From contig MNIR01000030.1 of assembly GCA_001919865.1 (NCBI GenBank), positions 1 to 51,202 of the forward strand: 51,202 nt of DNA. The letters run 5' to 3'. The position numbers were made by a program, and so were the translations under genes. The notes beneath the pieces are model-generated. The model was not told where the DNA came from, ran no database searches, and saw only the letters and a list, made by a program, of their open reading frames with translations. Of the stretch, positions 1 through 10,127 are shown piece by piece. Origin of the DNA: Gemmatimonadetes bacterium 13_1_20CM_4_69_16 (GTDB taxonomy: Bacteria; Gemmatimonadota; Gemmatimonadetes; Gemmatimonadales; GWC2-71-9). Numbering within the stretch: position 1 is the stretch's first letter; every line of letters starts with the position of its first letter.

Positions 1-1148
<1,148 letters not shown>

Positions 1149-1179
1149 GGAGGAACATACAAGATGCGTGCCGCGACGT

Positions 1180-1770
1180 CTAGGGCATGGCGCGTGCCAC
1201 GCCTAAGAAATTCTCCAGCAAGCGCTTACCGTGCTCGGTCCCGATCGATTCTGGATGGAATTGTACGCCGTAAATCGGGTGTCGCCGGTGCTTCATGGCC
1301 ATGATCTCGGCGTCCTTGGGCCGGTCGGCGCTCCAGGCGGTGATCACCAGATCCTTGGGAAGCGACGCGGGCTCCACCACCAGCGAGTGATACCGCATGC
1401 CGGTGACCGGGCTGGGAATCCCCTCGAACAACTCGTCCTCCTCGTGAATCACCTGGCAAGTCTTCCCGTGCATCAGCCGGTCGGCGCGCACCACGCGGCC
1501 GCCGAACGCCTCACCGATCGCCTGGTGGCCGAGACAGACGCCGAGGACGGGGATCTTGCCCGCGAGCGCCTTGACGAGCGGTACCAGGATCCCCGCGTCG
1601 CCGGGGGTACGCGGTCCGGGCGAGAGCACGGCCGCGCGCGGCTTCAGCGCCAGCACCTCCTCGACTGTGAGCGCGTCGTTGCGATACACGACGGGCTCCT
1701 GACCCAGCTCGCCGAACAGCTGGACGAGGTTGTAGGTGAAGGAGTCGTAGTTGTCGAGGATGAAGAGCAC
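1180..1770 (-). CDS. Anthranilate/aminodeoxychorismate synthase glutamine amidotransferase subunit
   Basis: A class I glutamine amidotransferase that releases ammonia from glutamine for the chorismate-using partner subunit (TrpE or PabB). The 196 residues carry LDNYDSFTYNL at the start, the nucleophile motif GVCLGHQAIGEAFGG with Cys79, and the catalytic pair His172/Glu174 in QFHPESIGTEHG. Sequence alone cannot separate TrpG from PabA, and no TrpE/PabB lies in the window; many bacteria use one subunit for both. The start is GTG at 1770. It follows the TfoX-like gene by 8 nt and precedes kdsB by 31 nt. Confidence 0.93.
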   Translation of the reverse strand: MLFILDNYDSFTYNLVQLFGELGQEPVVYRNDALTVEEVLALKPRAAVLSPGPRTPGDAGILVPLVKALAGKIPVLGVCLGHQAIGEAFGGRVVRADRLMHGKTCQVIHEEDELFEGIPSPVTGMRYHSLVVEPASLPKDLVITAWSADRPKDAEIMAMKHRRHPIYGVQFHPESIGTEHGKRLLENFLGVARAMP

Positions 1771-1778
1771 GCGGGAAT

Positions 1779-2144
1779 CTAACCGGTTCTAGGGCGGTGC
1801 CGCGGCGCGCGCTTCCCTTTCTTGCGGCGGGCCACGGCGATCGCCTTGTCGACCCACGGGCGCAGCGACTCGGCGTCCTCCACCAACTCGTCCGGGACCG
1901 GATAGTATTGCATGGCTTCACCGGTCTCCCCATAGGGTCGAAACGGCCCGATGCCGCGCGTCTCGAAGTCGGTACGGTTGGATTCGTCGACCTTGAGGTA
2001 GAGCGTGTCGTCGGCGATGAGCGCGAAAAAGAGGTCGCCCGCGTAGATCCCGACCCCGCCGAACATGCTGCGCCCACGGACCCGTGGTGCGATACGGTTC
2101 AACTGCTCCAAGATGAACGTGCGAAAGCTCGGGCTGACAGACAC
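1779..2144 (-). CDS. TfoX N-terminal domain family protein
   Basis: The 121-residue product matches the TfoX_N domain: RSMFGGVGIYAGDLFFALI followed by LYLKVDESN, then IGPFRPYGETGEAMQYYPVP. The C-terminus is a basic tail rich in Lys and Arg. In gamma-proteobacteria TfoX/Sxy regulates competence, but the isolated N-terminal domain occurs widely as a protein of unknown function, so no competence role is claimed. I place the start at GTG 2144, two bases after the stop of the preceding small gene; the frame is open further upstream but that part is the other gene's shadow. Confidence 0.8.
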   Translation of the reverse strand: MSVSPSFRTFILEQLNRIAPRVRGRSMFGGVGIYAGDLFFALIADDTLYLKVDESNRTDFETRGIGPFRPYGETGEAMQYYPVPDELVEDAESLRPWVDKAIAVARRKKGKRAPRHRPRTG

Positions 2145-2146
2145 GG

Positions 2147-2419
2147 TCAGCTCAGAAAGCGTTCCGCCAGCTGCTCGAGCCGCTCGTCGCCGGCGGCGCG
2201 CGCCCGATCGAGAATGCGGCGCACGTGCTCGCGCAGCCGGGGCTCGCCCCAGTAGTACCCGGTGGCCTGTTCGGCGCTGGCCGTCTCGCCGGCGCGGGCG
2301 GCCTCGAGCAACGCGTCCGCGGCGGCCCGATCGAAGTCGGGATCGCCCTTCGGTGGCAGCCCATAGTTGCGCCGGGGCGCCTCGTTGCCCGCATCCTCTT
2401 TGGTAAACGCTCGCGACAT
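2147..2419 (-). CDS. Small conserved-looking protein of unknown function (90 aa)
   Basis: A 90-residue soluble protein beginning MSRAFTKED. It is rich in Ala, Arg and Glu and predicted helical, with motifs DRAAADALLEAARAGET, ATGYYWGEPRLREHVRRI and LEQLAERFL. The opening residues resemble the start of GreA/GreB-like nucleoside diphosphate kinase regulators, but the Gre coiled coil and C-terminal domain are absent, so I do not assign that function. The gene lies between xerD and the TfoX-like gene, two bases from the latter, suggesting coupling. The upstream gap is almost entirely a G/C homopolymer (2426-2443). Confidence 0.65.
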   Translation of the reverse strand: MSRAFTKEDAGNEAPRRNYGLPPKGDPDFDRAAADALLEAARAGETASAEQATGYYWGEPRLREHVRRILDRARAAGDERLEQLAERFLS

Positions 2420-2425
2420 GTTGCG

Positions 2426-2443
2426 CCCCCCCCCCGCCCCCCC
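2426..2443. repeat. Homopolymer tract C10-G-C7 (G7-C-G10 on the minus strand)
   Basis: On the plus strand ten C, one G and seven C fill the gap between the xerD stop and the ATG of the small protein at 2419. On the coding strand this is a purine run ending six bases before the start codon, so it may double as the ribosome-binding region. Tracts of this length are prone to slippage and to sequencing error. It lies outside both reading frames. Confidence 0.85.
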
Positions 2444-3367
2444 TCACGCCCGGGGATGAAACTGCCGATGCACGGTGCGCAGGTACTCGCGGTCCACGTG
2501 GGTGTAGAGCTGGGTGGTGGCGAGGTCGGCGTGGCCCAGCATCTCCTGGACCGCCCGCAGGTCAGCTCCGCCCTCGAGCAGGTGCGTGGCGAAGCTGTGG
2601 CGCAGCGTATGCGGCGTGACACGCTTGGTGAGCCCCGCCTGCTTTGCGGCGCGCCGGATGATCGTCCACGCTCCGACGCGCGACAGCGGCGCGCCGCGGG
2701 CATTGAGAAACAGGATCCCCCGGCCCTTCCCCTTGTCGAGGCCGGGGCGGATCTCACGCGCGTACAGCGCGACCGCACCGAGGGCGCGTCGCCCCACGGG
2801 GACGATCCGTTCCTTTGCGCCCTTCCCGAAGATCCGCGCCAGCCCATCCTCGTACAGCAGGTCCTGAGGTCTCAACCCCACCACCTCGGAGACACGCGCC
2901 CCCGTCGCGTACGTGAACTCCAGCAGCGCGCGGTCTCGGATGGCGAGCGGCTCGTCGGTGTTCGGCGCGGCCAGCAGTCGCCCCACCTCCGCCACCGTGA
3001 GCACCGTCGGCAAGGTACGCCACTGCTTGGGTGATTCGAGCCGCTCGGTCGGGTCGCGGGTGGCGTGCCCTTCGCCGACCAGGAAGCGGTAGTACGTGCG
3101 GATGGCCGAGATCTGGCGACGGATCGTGGCCGGAGCGAGCCCCAGGTCCTTGAGGTCGTAGACGAACTCCCGCAGCTGCGCCGCGGTCACGGCATCGGGG
3201 GTGCGCGCGCCTTTGGCGGCTGCGTGGGCGATCAGCCGCACGATGTCGCGCACGTAGTTGCCGACGGTGTTCGCGCTGTTGCCGGCCTCGAGGGCGAGAT
3301 AGTCGCGGAACTGCTCGAGGAAAAACGCCCGCTTGGGGGAGTCAGCGTCGGTCGCGGTGGCCACCAT
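2444..3367 (-). CDS. xerD: Tyrosine recombinase, XerC/XerD type
   Basis: Site-specific recombinase of the Xer type, which resolves chromosome dimers at dif. The 307 residues contain an N-terminal SAM-like DNA-binding domain (about 14-100, [20 protein letters not shown]) and the C-terminal catalytic domain. All six catalytic residues can be read: Arg158 (ATGARVSEV), Lys182 ([11 protein letters not shown]), His253 and Arg256 ([12 protein letters not shown]), His279 ([10 protein letters not shown]) and Tyr288 (TQLYTHV). The start is ATG 3367, eight bases after the stop of the broken dehydrogenase; an upstream in-frame extension is shadow. Housekeeping length and context favour Xer over a phage integrase; XerC cannot be excluded. 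Confidence 0.9.
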   Translation of the reverse strand: MVATATDADSPKRAFFLEQFRDYLALEAGNSANTVGNYVRDIVRLIAHAAAKGARTPDAVTAAQLREFVYDLKDLGLAPATIRRQISAIRTYYRFLVGEGHATRDPTERLESPKQWRTLPTVLTVAEVGRLLAAPNTDEPLAIRDRALLEFTYATGARVSEVVGLRPQDLLYEDGLARIFGKGAKERIVPVGRRALGAVALYAREIRPGLDKGKGRGILFLNARGAPLSRVGAWTIIRRAAKQAGLTKRVTPHTLRHSFATHLLEGGADLRAVQEMLGHADLATTQLYTHVDREYLRTVHRQFHPRA

Positions 3368-3375
3368 AAGGCGCC

Positions 3376-4105
3376 TTACGCCACCGCCGCTTCCGTCCTG
3401 GCCCACAGCTCTTTCGCCAGCGCGTCATCTTCCGCCATCGGACTTGGCCGCGCTTCGCGGCGGCGGTCGTAATAGCGGCCGCTGGTCGTCGCAAGCTCGG
3501 GGGCGGTGGCGCAGTAGAGCGGAGTCTCGGCACCCTCTTCATTCGAGAGCATGAACAGCTTCCCGAACCATTGCAGCGGCCGCGGCAGGGCACGCCAGAT
3601 GTTGGACGCCACCGCCCCGGGGTGGAGCGCGTAGGTCGTCACTCGCGTCTCCCCCGTGGCGAGCCGGCGCGCCAACTCCTTCGCGTGCAGCACGTTCATG
3701 AGCTTTGTGACGGCGTAATCAGCGAAGCCGCTGCGTTTCGGCGTCGCGCGGCGCTCGAGCACGGACCAGTCGATCCGCTTGACCATCATGTGGGCGCCGC
3801 TCGCCACATTGACAACCCGCCCTTGGGACGACTCGCGCACCCGCGGCAGCAGGAGGCTCGTGAGCAGGAACGGCCCGATGTGGTTGGTCGCGTAGGTCAG
3901 GTCGAAGCCGTCCTTGCTGAGGGCGCGCGTCCCCGCGATGCCGGCATTGTTGACCAGGACGTCGATCGGAGGTCCGCTCCTCCGAGCGCGTTGCCAGCAC
4001 GACCCCGCCGCCGCGCGCCGCCAGGGCCTCGACTAGCGCGCGACCGATGCCGGAGTTCGCGCCGGTGACGAAGAAGGTCCGCCCTTGAAGATCCGTGGCG
4101 TTCAC
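3376..4105 (-). pseudogene. Short-chain dehydrogenase/reductase broken by internal deletion and frameshift
   Basis: The first reading frame (GTG at 4105) gives the Rossmann start TFFVTGANSGIGRALVEAL and runs to ATRSEER. There the sequence switches frame and continues as [20 protein letters not shown], the active-site motif YAVTKLMNV, and a complete C-terminus to 3376. In retinol-dehydrogenase-like SDRs about 45 residues lie between these two points, including the adenine-binding acidic residue. So a segment of roughly 130-140 nt is missing and the two halves are out of frame. The junction (3967-3984) sits on a perfect 6-bp inverted repeat. It is either a genuine pseudogene or an assembly deletion. 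Confidence 0.85.
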
Positions 4106-4240
4106 TCGGTCAACGTAACCCGGAATCGTCTCGCGGCCTAGCTGCCGCGGGCTTCGTTGGCGTCGACCGCGTTGCTCGTTTTCCAGCGATACTTCGCTTC
4201 CAACCGTACATTGTCACGCTGTCCCAACCTCCTGGCGTCC
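4106..4240. promoter_or_regulatory. Divergent intergenic region between the SDR pseudogene and the gntP-like gene
   Basis: This 135-nt stretch separates divergently oriented genes and must hold promoters for both. I see TACATT at 4207-4212 as a possible -10 for the plus-strand permease but no good -35 at standard spacing, and no clear Shine-Dalgarno before ATG 4241. No operator-like palindrome stands out. Confidence 0.35.
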
Positions 4241-5638
4241 ATGCATCCGTTGCTGATCCTGTTGGTGGGAATGGCCACGATCCTCGTGGCGATCGTCGGG
4301 CTGCGCCTGAGCGCGTTCCTGGCACTGATCACCGCCGCGATCGTGGTCAGCTTGCTTGCCCCCGGGGAGCCCGCGGTGAGGATCGGTCGCGTGGCGGAGG
4401 GCTTCGGCCGGACGGCGGGCGCCGTCGGGGTCGTCATCGCGCTGGCGTCGATCGCCGGCAAAGCGATGATGGACAGCGGGGCGGCGGATCGGATCGTCAG
4501 GGCGTTCCTCGCCTGGCTGGGTGTCGAGCGAGGCGCGACGGCGCTGTGCGCCACGGGCTACGTGCTGTCGATTCCTGTCTTCTTCGACACGGTCTTCTAC
4601 CTGCTGGTCCCGCTGGCCCGCTCGATGTACGGGCGCACCAACCGCAATTATCTCAAGTACCTCCTGGCGATTGCGGCGGGCGCCGGGGCGACGCACACGC
4701 TGGTCCCGCCCACCCCCGGGCCGCTGGCGATCGCCGGCACGTTGGGAGTCGACCTCGGAACCATGGTGCTGGTCGGCATCGTCGTAGCCCTGCCGGCGGC
4801 CGGGGTCGGGCTGCTGTGCGCGGGCTGGGTGGACCGCCGCATGCCCGTGGTGCCGCGAGCCCACGCCGCTCCCGTCCCCGCCGAGGCAGCGGCTCCGCAG
4901 TCACTTCCTGGTCTCGTTCCCTCACTCCTGCCCATCGTCCTGCCCGTACTACTCATTTCATCGCACACGGTGGTCGTGTCCATGACGGCACGACCGGGAG
5001 CGCACTTCGCCTTCTGGTCGACTCTGGCGACCTACACCGCGATCATCGGGAACCCCAATCTCGCCCTGCTCGTATCCGCGGGCATAGCCCTATGGGTGTA
5101 CGCGCGGCAGCGCGGCGCGAGCCGGGCGGATCTCACGGAGGTGGTGGACACATCGTTGACGGGCGCCGGGTTCATCATCCTGATCGTTGCGGCGAGCGGC
5201 GCGTTCGGGGTCGCGCTGCAGGCCACAGGGATCGGGCCCGTGATCGAGCGGGCCTTCGTAGGGCAGCCGGGGGGGGCGGTGTCGGGGATGGGCTCCGGCC
5301 TGATCTATCTGTTTCTCGGGTTCGGGGTCGCGAGCCTGATCAAGATCGCCCAAGGCTCGAGTACCGTGGCGATGATCACGGCCGCGGCGATGCTGGCGGC
5401 AATGCTGCCGGCGAGCGGTGGCCGTCTTCCCTTTCACACCGTATACGTCGCGACCGCGATTGCCAGTGGGTCGCTCGTCGGGACGTGGATGAACGACAGC
5501 GGCTTCTGGCTGTTTTCGAAAATGGGAGGATTGACGGAGATTGAGACCCTCAAGTCATGGACTCCCGTTCTCGCCATCGTCGGCGTCACAGGCATGGTGA
5601 CGACGGTCGCGCTCGCGCTGCTGGCGCCGCTGCGGTAG
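4241..5638 (+). CDS. GntP family gluconate/aldonate:H+ symporter
   Basis: A 465-residue inner-membrane permease of the GntP family, which takes up gluconate and related sugar acids with protons. It has a dozen or so hydrophobic segments, starting [20 protein letters not shown]. Family stretches include [52 protein letters not shown] and the C-terminal [17 protein letters not shown] chose ATG 4241 because it directly precedes the first membrane helix; an upstream in-frame ATG adds a non-hydrophobic leader. The next gene encodes a YjhG-type dehydratase, the arrangement seen for E. coli yjhF-yjhG, so the substrate is probably an aldonic acid such as xylonate or a deoxy-aldonate. The substrate is inferred. 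Confidence 0.92.
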   Translation: MHPLLILLVGMATILVAIVGLRLSAFLALITAAIVVSLLAPGEPAVRIGRVAEGFGRTAGAVGVVIALASIAGKAMMDSGAADRIVRAFLAWLGVERGATALCATGYVLSIPVFFDTVFYLLVPLARSMYGRTNRNYLKYLLAIAAGAGATHTLVPPTPGPLAIAGTLGVDLGTMVLVGIVVALPAAGVGLLCAGWVDRRMPVVPRAHAAPVPAEAAAPQSLPGLVPSLLPIVLPVLLISSHTVVVSMTARPGAHFAFWSTLATYTAIIGNPNLALLVSAGIALWVYARQRGASRADLTEVVDTSLTGAGFIILIVAASGAFGVALQATGIGPVIERAFVGQPGGAVSGMGSGLIYLFLGFGVASLIKIAQGSSTVAMITAAAMLAAMLPASGGRLPFHTVYVATAIASGSLVGTWMNDSGFWLFSKMGGLTEIETLKSWTPVLAIVGVTGMVTTVALALLAPLR

Positions 5639-5642
5639 CGTT

Positions 5643-7649
5643 GTGAGCATGCACGGCAAGCTCGATGCGCCGCCCCTCGACGCAGTGCTCGGCTCGGCAA
5701 ACGCCGTGGCCGCCGGCCGCCTCGCTGGCGCAGGACCAGCGGGCCGACTCCCCCTCACCCCCGAGATGCTGCGCGAGGAGCCGAGCGGCAACATGTTCGG
5801 CCTGACGCAGAACGTGGGCATGGGCTGGAGCCCCGCGTCCCTCAACGGCCCGCAGTACGTCATCGTCAGCACCCACGGTGGCCTACGCAGCGAGGACGGG
5901 AGCCCGGTGGCGCTGGGATACCACACCGGGCACTGGGAGATCGGGCTGCTGGTCCGAGGGGCGGCCGAGACGCTGCGCGCGGCGGGCGCGATCCCCTTTG
6001 CGGCGTACTGCAGCGACCCCTGCGACGGCCGCACCCAGGGGACCACGGGGATGTTCGACAGCCTGCCCTATCGCAACGACGCGGCAGTCGTCATGCGCCG
6101 GCTGATCCGCTCCCTCCCCACGGCGTCGGGCGTGATGGGCATCGCCACGTGCGACAAGGGTCTGCCCGCGACGATGCTCGCGCTCGCCGGCTGCCCGGAG
6201 CTGCCCGGCGTCGTCGTGCCCGGCGGCGTCACGCTGCCGGCGGTCGGGGGCGAGGACGCCGGCCAGGTGCAGAGCTTGGGCGCCCGCTTCGCCCGGGACC
6301 TGGTGAGCCTCGACTACGCGGCCACCATGGGGTGCCGAGCCTGCGGATCTGCGGGCGGGGGATGCCAGTTCCTGGGGACCGCGGCGACGTCGCAGGTCGT
6401 GGCGGAGGCACTGGGCCTCGCCCTGCCGCACAGCGCCCTGGCGCCGTCGGGCGAGCCCGCGTGGCTCGAGCTCGGTCCCCGCACGGCCCACGCCCTGCTG
6501 CGGCTGCACGCGCTCGCGATTCCGATCAAGCGGATCCTGACCCAACGAGCGGTCGAGAACGCGATGCTGGTGCACGCGGCGTTCGGCGGATCGACCAACC
6601 TGCTGCTGCACATTCCCGCGATTGCGCATGCGGCGGGCCTCCGTCCGCCCACCGTGGACGACTGGATCCGTGTGAACCGCGCTACGCCGCGCCTGGTCGA
6701 TGCCCTGCCCAACGGCCCTCGCGGGCATCCCACGGTGCAGGTCTTCATGGCCGGGGGCGTGCCCGAGGTGATGCTGCACCTGCGTCGCATGGGCCTGCTG
6801 CACGGTGATGTGCTCACGGCGACGGGCGACACGCTGGACGCGACGCTCGACTGGTGGGCGGCGAGCGACCGGCGAACCAAGGCGCGAGCGCGGCTCGCCG
6901 CTGCGGCGGCGGTCGCTCCCGACGACGTGATCATGGGTCCTGACGCCGCACGCGGCGCCGGCCTGACCAGCACCGTCGTCTTCCCGGTCGGGAACTTGGC
7001 ACCCGAGGGAGCGGTGATCAAAGCCACCGCGCTCGACCGCTCCGTGGTGGGAGACGATCATGTATACCGTCACCGTGGTCCGGCGCGCGTGTTCGTGGAC
7101 GAGCGGGACGCGATCCGGGCTGTGAAAGGCGGGACGGAGCACCCGATCCGAGCGGGAGATGTGATGGTGTTGATCGGCAACGGGCCATCGGGCACGGGAA
7201 TGCAGGAGACCGCGCAGATCACCACCGCGCTCCGCTATCTCCCCTGGGGGAAGCACGTCGCGCTCCTGACCGACGGCCGTTTCTCCGGCTTCTCGAGCGG
7301 CGCGTGCGTGGGCCACATCGGACCGGAGGCACTGCACGGCGGCCCGATCGGCCGGGTGCGCGACGACGACCTGATCGAGATCGTGATCGACTGCGGCACG
7401 CTCACGGGTTCGGTCGAGCTCGTGGGAGCGGGCGGGCAGGCGCTCGACCGGGCGGCGTGCGCCGCGCTGCTCGAGCAACGGAGCCCGCACCCCGGGCTCG
7501 CGCCCCACCCCGCTCTGCCGGCGGACACCCGCTTGTGGGCGGCCCTGCAGCAGGCGAGCGGCGGCACGTGGGCCGGCTGCGTGTACGACGTCGACCGCAT
7601 CGTGGCGGCGCTCGAGGCCGGTCTCAACCTCACCAAGGAGGTGCAGTGA
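5643..7649 (+). CDS. IlvD/Edd-type dehydratase, YjhG/YagF subfamily (aldonate dehydratase)
   Basis: An iron-sulfur dehydratase of the IlvD/Edd superfamily. At 668 residues it is longer than IlvD or Edd and matches the YjhG/YagF class, which dehydrates D-xylonate and similar aldonates to 2-keto-3-deoxy acids. Cysteine-bearing motifs include [34 protein letters not shown] and [20 protein letters not shown]; the C-terminal [19 protein letters not shown] is the hallmark loop of the superfamily. It starts four bases after the permease stop and overlaps the lactonase as GTGA, so the three genes form one operon. IlvD is an unlikely alternative on length, motifs and context. The exact sugar acid is not determinable. 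Confidence 0.9.
   Translation: MSMHGKLDAPPLDAVLGSANAVAAGRLAGAGPAGRLPLTPEMLREEPSGNMFGLTQNVGMGWSPASLNGPQYVIVSTHGGLRSEDGSPVALGYHTGHWEIGLLVRGAAETLRAAGAIPFAAYCSDPCDGRTQGTTGMFDSLPYRNDAAVVMRRLIRSLPTASGVMGIATCDKGLPATMLALAGCPELPGVVVPGGVTLPAVGGEDAGQVQSLGARFARDLVSLDYAATMGCRACGSAGGGCQFLGTAATSQVVAEALGLALPHSALAPSGEPAWLELGPRTAHALLRLHALAIPIKRILTQRAVENAMLVHAAFGGSTNLLLHIPAIAHAAGLRPPTVDDWIRVNRATPRLVDALPNGPRGHPTVQVFMAGGVPEVMLHLRRMGLLHGDVLTATGDTLDATLDWWAASDRRTKARARLAAAAAVAPDDVIMGPDAARGAGLTSTVVFPVGNLAPEGAVIKATALDRSVVGDDHVYRHRGPARVFVDERDAIRAVKGGTEHPIRAGDVMVLIGNGPSGTGMQETAQITTALRYLPWGKHVALLTDGRFSGFSSGACVGHIGPEALHGGPIGRVRDDDLIEIVIDCGTLTGSVELVGAGGQALDRAACAALLEQRSPHPGLAPHPALPADTRLWAALQQASGGTWAGCVYDVDRIVAALEAGLNLTKEVQ
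7635..7643 (+). promoter_or_regulatory. Strong Shine-Dalgarno sequence deciding the lactonase start
   Basis: AAGGAGGTG lies two bases before the GTG at 7646, with AGGAGG four bases away. It falls inside the last codons of the dehydratase gene. It is the best ribosome-binding site in the window and supports GTG 7646 over any upstream in-frame start. Confidence 0.8.
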
Positions 7650-8635
7650 TCTCGCTGCTACTGGTGCTCGCACAAGCAGCCGGCGCCGTCCAAGGCGATC
7701 CTTCGATCGTGGCGCCGGGCGCCAAGCTGGAGCGGCTGTTCGGCGACGGGTTCTTCACCGAGGGTCCGGCGCAGGCGCCGGACGGCTCGGTCTATTTCTC
7801 GGACATCACCTTCGTCAAGGCATCCGGCTATCAGGCGGGCCATATCTGGCGCTGGGATCCGCGCACCGGGACGACCACGGTGTTCCGCTCGCCCAGCGGG
7901 ATGTCCAACGGGATCGAGTTCGACGAGCAAGGCCGCATGGTCGTGGCGGAGGGGGCGGGGTTCGGTGGCCGCCGCATCACGCGGACCGACATGAAGACCG
8001 GCAAGAGTGTGATCCTCGCCGGGCTCTACAATGGACGACCCCTCAATTCTCCCAACGATCTCGTGCTCGATGCGCGCGGCCGCATCTACTTCACCGATCC
8101 TCGCTACTCGGGCTGGGAGCCGGTCGAGCAGCCGGTGCAAGGGGTGTATCGCATCGATGCAGACGGACGCGTCACCCTGGTGGCGGCCAACGCCGGGAAG
8201 CCGAACGGTATCGCCGTGTCACCGGATCAGACGACGCTGTACGTCGCCTCAATCGATAACGGATCGCTCGACGAGGGTATGTCGCCGGAGATGCCGGTCA
8301 CGCCTGGACGCATGGCGCTGCTCGCCTACGATCTGGCGCCGGACGGCTCGGTGAAGTTCCGCCGCACCGTCGTGGATTTCACACCCGACGTTGGGCCCGA
8401 TGGGATCAGCGTGGACCGGGACGGCAACATCTATTGCGCGATTCCGGGCCGCGAGCGACCGGGCATCCACGTTTACTCTCCGGCCGGGAAGGAGCTGGCC
8501 TACATCCCGACGCCGGAGAAGCCGACGAACGTGAGGTTCGGCCGCGGAGCGGATAGGCAAACGTTGTTCATTACGGCGGGGAAAAGTCTGTTCCGGATTC
8601 ACGTGGAGCGCAGCGGGTACCACCCGGGCTCCTAA
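7646..8635 (+). CDS. SMP-30/gluconolactonase family protein, probably exported
   Basis: A 329-residue six-bladed beta-propeller of the SMP-30/gluconolactonase/LRE family, which opens sugar lactones to aldonic acids. Typical propeller stretches are [69 protein letters not shown] and [16 protein letters not shown]; the Glu, Asn and Asp in these are candidate metal ligands. The first residues form a short signal peptide ending near AQAAGAVQG, so it likely acts in the periplasm. With the permease and dehydratase it fits a route of lactone hydrolysis, import and dehydration. Its stop codon overlaps the stop of the convergent dedA-family gene. Confidence 0.87.
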   Translation: MISLLLVLAQAAGAVQGDPSIVAPGAKLERLFGDGFFTEGPAQAPDGSVYFSDITFVKASGYQAGHIWRWDPRTGTTTVFRSPSGMSNGIEFDEQGRMVVAEGAGFGGRRITRTDMKTGKSVILAGLYNGRPLNSPNDLVLDARGRIYFTDPRYSGWEPVEQPVQGVYRIDADGRVTLVAANAGKPNGIAVSPDQTTLYVASIDNGSLDEGMSPEMPVTPGRMALLAYDLAPDGSVKFRRTVVDFTPDVGPDGISVDRDGNIYCAIPGRERPGIHVYSPAGKELAYIPTPEKPTNVRFGRGADRQTLFITAGKSLFRIHVERSGYHPGS

Positions 8636-9234
8636 CGCTTCAGGCGGCGCCGAATCCACAGCCCGAGGCCCAACACCGCCGCGAGCGCCACCACCGCCAG
8701 CGCGCTGTTCACGCGCGTCACCACCCGCATGACCGCGTCCAAGTTCGTGCCCAACCCGGCCACGAGGTACGTGAGGAGCCCGTACCACAGCGCCGACGCG
8801 AGCGCCAGCGGTGCGAGTGCTCGCGCTGGCGGCACACCGGCGATCCCGGCGAACGGCATCACCACGCCACGCCACACCGGTAGCAGCCGGCTCAGGAAGA
8901 TCCCGTACGTGCCGTGGCGATGGTACTCTCGCTCGATGTGTCCCATGGTGCGCTCGGAGAGCAGGCGCCGTCCGAGCGTTCCCTGGAAGAATGGCCGGCC
9001 GAACCGGTGGGAGGCGAAATAGACGGCCGCCCCGGAGCCGACGTTGGCGGTCCACGTGAGTCCGAACACGGCCCACGGATCCAGCGTCCCCCGCCCCGCC
9101 AGGAACGCGCCGAGCGCTACTACGGCGTCGGCGGGAACGGGGGGGAAAATGTTCTCCAGGGCGGCGAAGACCGCGATCAGCGCGTAGAGCGGGCCGGGCG
9201 GGAGGGATTCGAGCGAATGGACGAGGTCGGTCAC
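8632..9234 (-). CDS. DedA family (SNARE-associated/VTT domain) membrane protein
   Basis: A 200-residue inner-membrane protein with the DedA signature: ALIAVFAALENIFPPVPADAVVALGAF near the start and LSRLLPVWRGVVMPFAGIAG in the middle, the latter containing the conserved glycine/arginine loop. About five or six hydrophobic segments are visible, ending with a basic tail RRRLKR. DedA proteins are linked to lipid carrier (undecaprenyl phosphate) flipping and envelope homeostasis; the substrate here is unknown. The start is GTG 9234, overlapping the ispF stop as GTGA. This is the last gene of the long minus-strand array; its stop overlaps that of the convergent lactonase gene. Confidence 0.9.
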   Translation of the reverse strand: MTDLVHSLESLPPGPLYALIAVFAALENIFPPVPADAVVALGAFLAGRGTLDPWAVFGLTWTANVGSGAAVYFASHRFGRPFFQGTLGRRLLSERTMGHIEREYHRHGTYGIFLSRLLPVWRGVVMPFAGIAGVPPARALAPLALASALWYGLLTYLVAGLGTNLDAVMRVVTRVNSALAVVALAAVLGLGLWIRRRLKR

Positions 9235-9698
9235 TCCAACACCGCCACCGCGATGACCGCGATCCCCTCGGCCCGCCCGATCCACCCCATCCCCTCGTTG
9301 GTCTTCCCCTTCACCGAGATGGCGCCCGGCGCCACGGACAGGGCTCCGGCCAGCCGCTGGCGCATCTGCGTCACGTGGGGGCCGATCTTCGGCTGCTCGG
9401 CGATGACGGTGACGTCGGCCTGTACGAGCTCATGGCCAGCGGCGAGCACCGCGCGGTACGCCTGTTTCAAGAGCTCTAGCGAGTCGGCGCCTTGCCAGCG
9501 GGGCTCGGAATCAGGAAACATGGTGCCGATGTCCCCGAGCCCAGCGGCACCAAGCACGGCATCGGTGAGCGCATGAGCGACGGCGTCGGCATCGGAGTGG
9601 CCGGCGAGACCGAGGGGGTGCGCGATCTCGACCCCGCCGAGGATCAGCTTGCGTCCGGCGGCGAAGCGGTGCGAGTCGTAGCCCAGGCCGACACGCAT
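9231..9698 (-). CDS. ispF: 2-C-methyl-D-erythritol 2,4-cyclodiphosphate synthase
   Basis: MEP-pathway enzyme that cyclises CDP-ME 2-phosphate, on the route to isoprenoids including the menaquinone side chain. The 155-residue length is typical. Metal ligands Asp8 and His10 lie in RVGLGYDSHRF and His42 in AHALTDAVLG; GHSDADAV and LGDIGTMFPDS are family motifs, and SVKGKTNEGMG is the C-terminal cytidine/metal region. No ispD is adjacent. It lies 33 nt after purE and overlaps the dedA-family gene by four bases. Confidence 0.96.
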   Translation of the reverse strand: MRVGLGYDSHRFAAGRKLILGGVEIAHPLGLAGHSDADAVAHALTDAVLGAAGLGDIGTMFPDSEPRWQGADSLELLKQAYRAVLAAGHELVQADVTVIAEQPKIGPHVTQMRQRLAGALSVAPGAISVKGKTNEGMGWIGRAEGIAVIAVAVLE

Positions 9699-9731
9699 GA
9701 GGTCGTGTCCCTTGCGAGCGAGGTGACGACG

Positions 9732-10127
9732 TCAGGCCTTGAGGATGCGGATCGCGAGCAGGGCCGCGTTCTTCACGTTGTCGATCCCGACCGTGGCGAC
9801 GGGCACGCCGCTCGGCACTTGGGCGGTCGCGAGCAGCGCGTCGAGCCCGTTCAAGGGCCCGGTGGCGAACGGCACCCCGATCACGGGCAGGTCCGTGAGG
9901 GACGCGGCGAACCCCGCCAGCGCCGCCGACAGCCCCGCCCCCGCGATCACGACCTTGAATCCCTGACCCCTGGCACCCGACACCAGCTTGGCCGTCTGCT
10001 CCGGTTGGCGGTGCGCCGAGGACACGTGGAATTCGTATGAAACGCCCGCCTTGCTCAGTACGTCGAAGGCGGGCTCGATCCTCGGTTTGTCGCTCTCGGA
10101 TCCCACCAGAATCAGCACGTCGGGCAT
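9732..10127 (-). CDS. purE: PurE-type N5-carboxyaminoimidazole ribonucleotide mutase
   Basis: Purine biosynthesis enzyme acting on (N5-C)AIR. The 131 residues contain ILVGSESDKP, the catalytic histidine in VSSAHRQPEQ, VVIAGAGLSAALAGF and the C-terminal VPVATVGIDNVKNAALLAI. It is shorter than E. coli PurE because the C-terminal helix after the NAALLA motif is missing. The central loop GAGLSAALAG differs from the class I GAGGAAHLPG and recalls class II (AIR carboxylase) enzymes, so the exact reaction is uncertain. No purK is adjacent. The ATG at 10127 shares one base with the mqnC stop (TGATG). Confidence 0.9.
   Translation of the reverse strand: MPDVLILVGSESDKPRIEPAFDVLSKAGVSYEFHVSSAHRQPEQTAKLVSGARGQGFKVVIAGAGLSAALAGFAASLTDLPVIGVPFATGPLNGLDALLATAQVPSGVPVATVGIDNVKNAALLAIRILKA

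Noticed and set aside
2444-3367. Integrase of a mobile element with attachment sites
   Set aside because: The gene has chromosomal Xer length and housekeeping neighbours; no direct repeats typical of att sites are visible nearby.
5643-7649. Dihydroxy-acid dehydratase IlvD or 6-phosphogluconate dehydratase Edd
   Set aside because: The 668-residue length, motif details and neighbouring GntP permease fit the YjhG/YagF class better; no branched-chain or Entner-Doudoroff gene is nearby.
5883-7673. Long open frame antisense to the YjhG-type dehydratase
   Set aside because: High GC content leaves antisense frames open; the translation is Arg/Gly/His-rich low-complexity without family motifs, and the plus-strand gene is unambiguous.
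9732-10127. PurE as a deletion victim like FabF and FabD
   Set aside because: The protein aligns without an internal gap; it merely lacks the C-terminal helix, which varies among PurE families.
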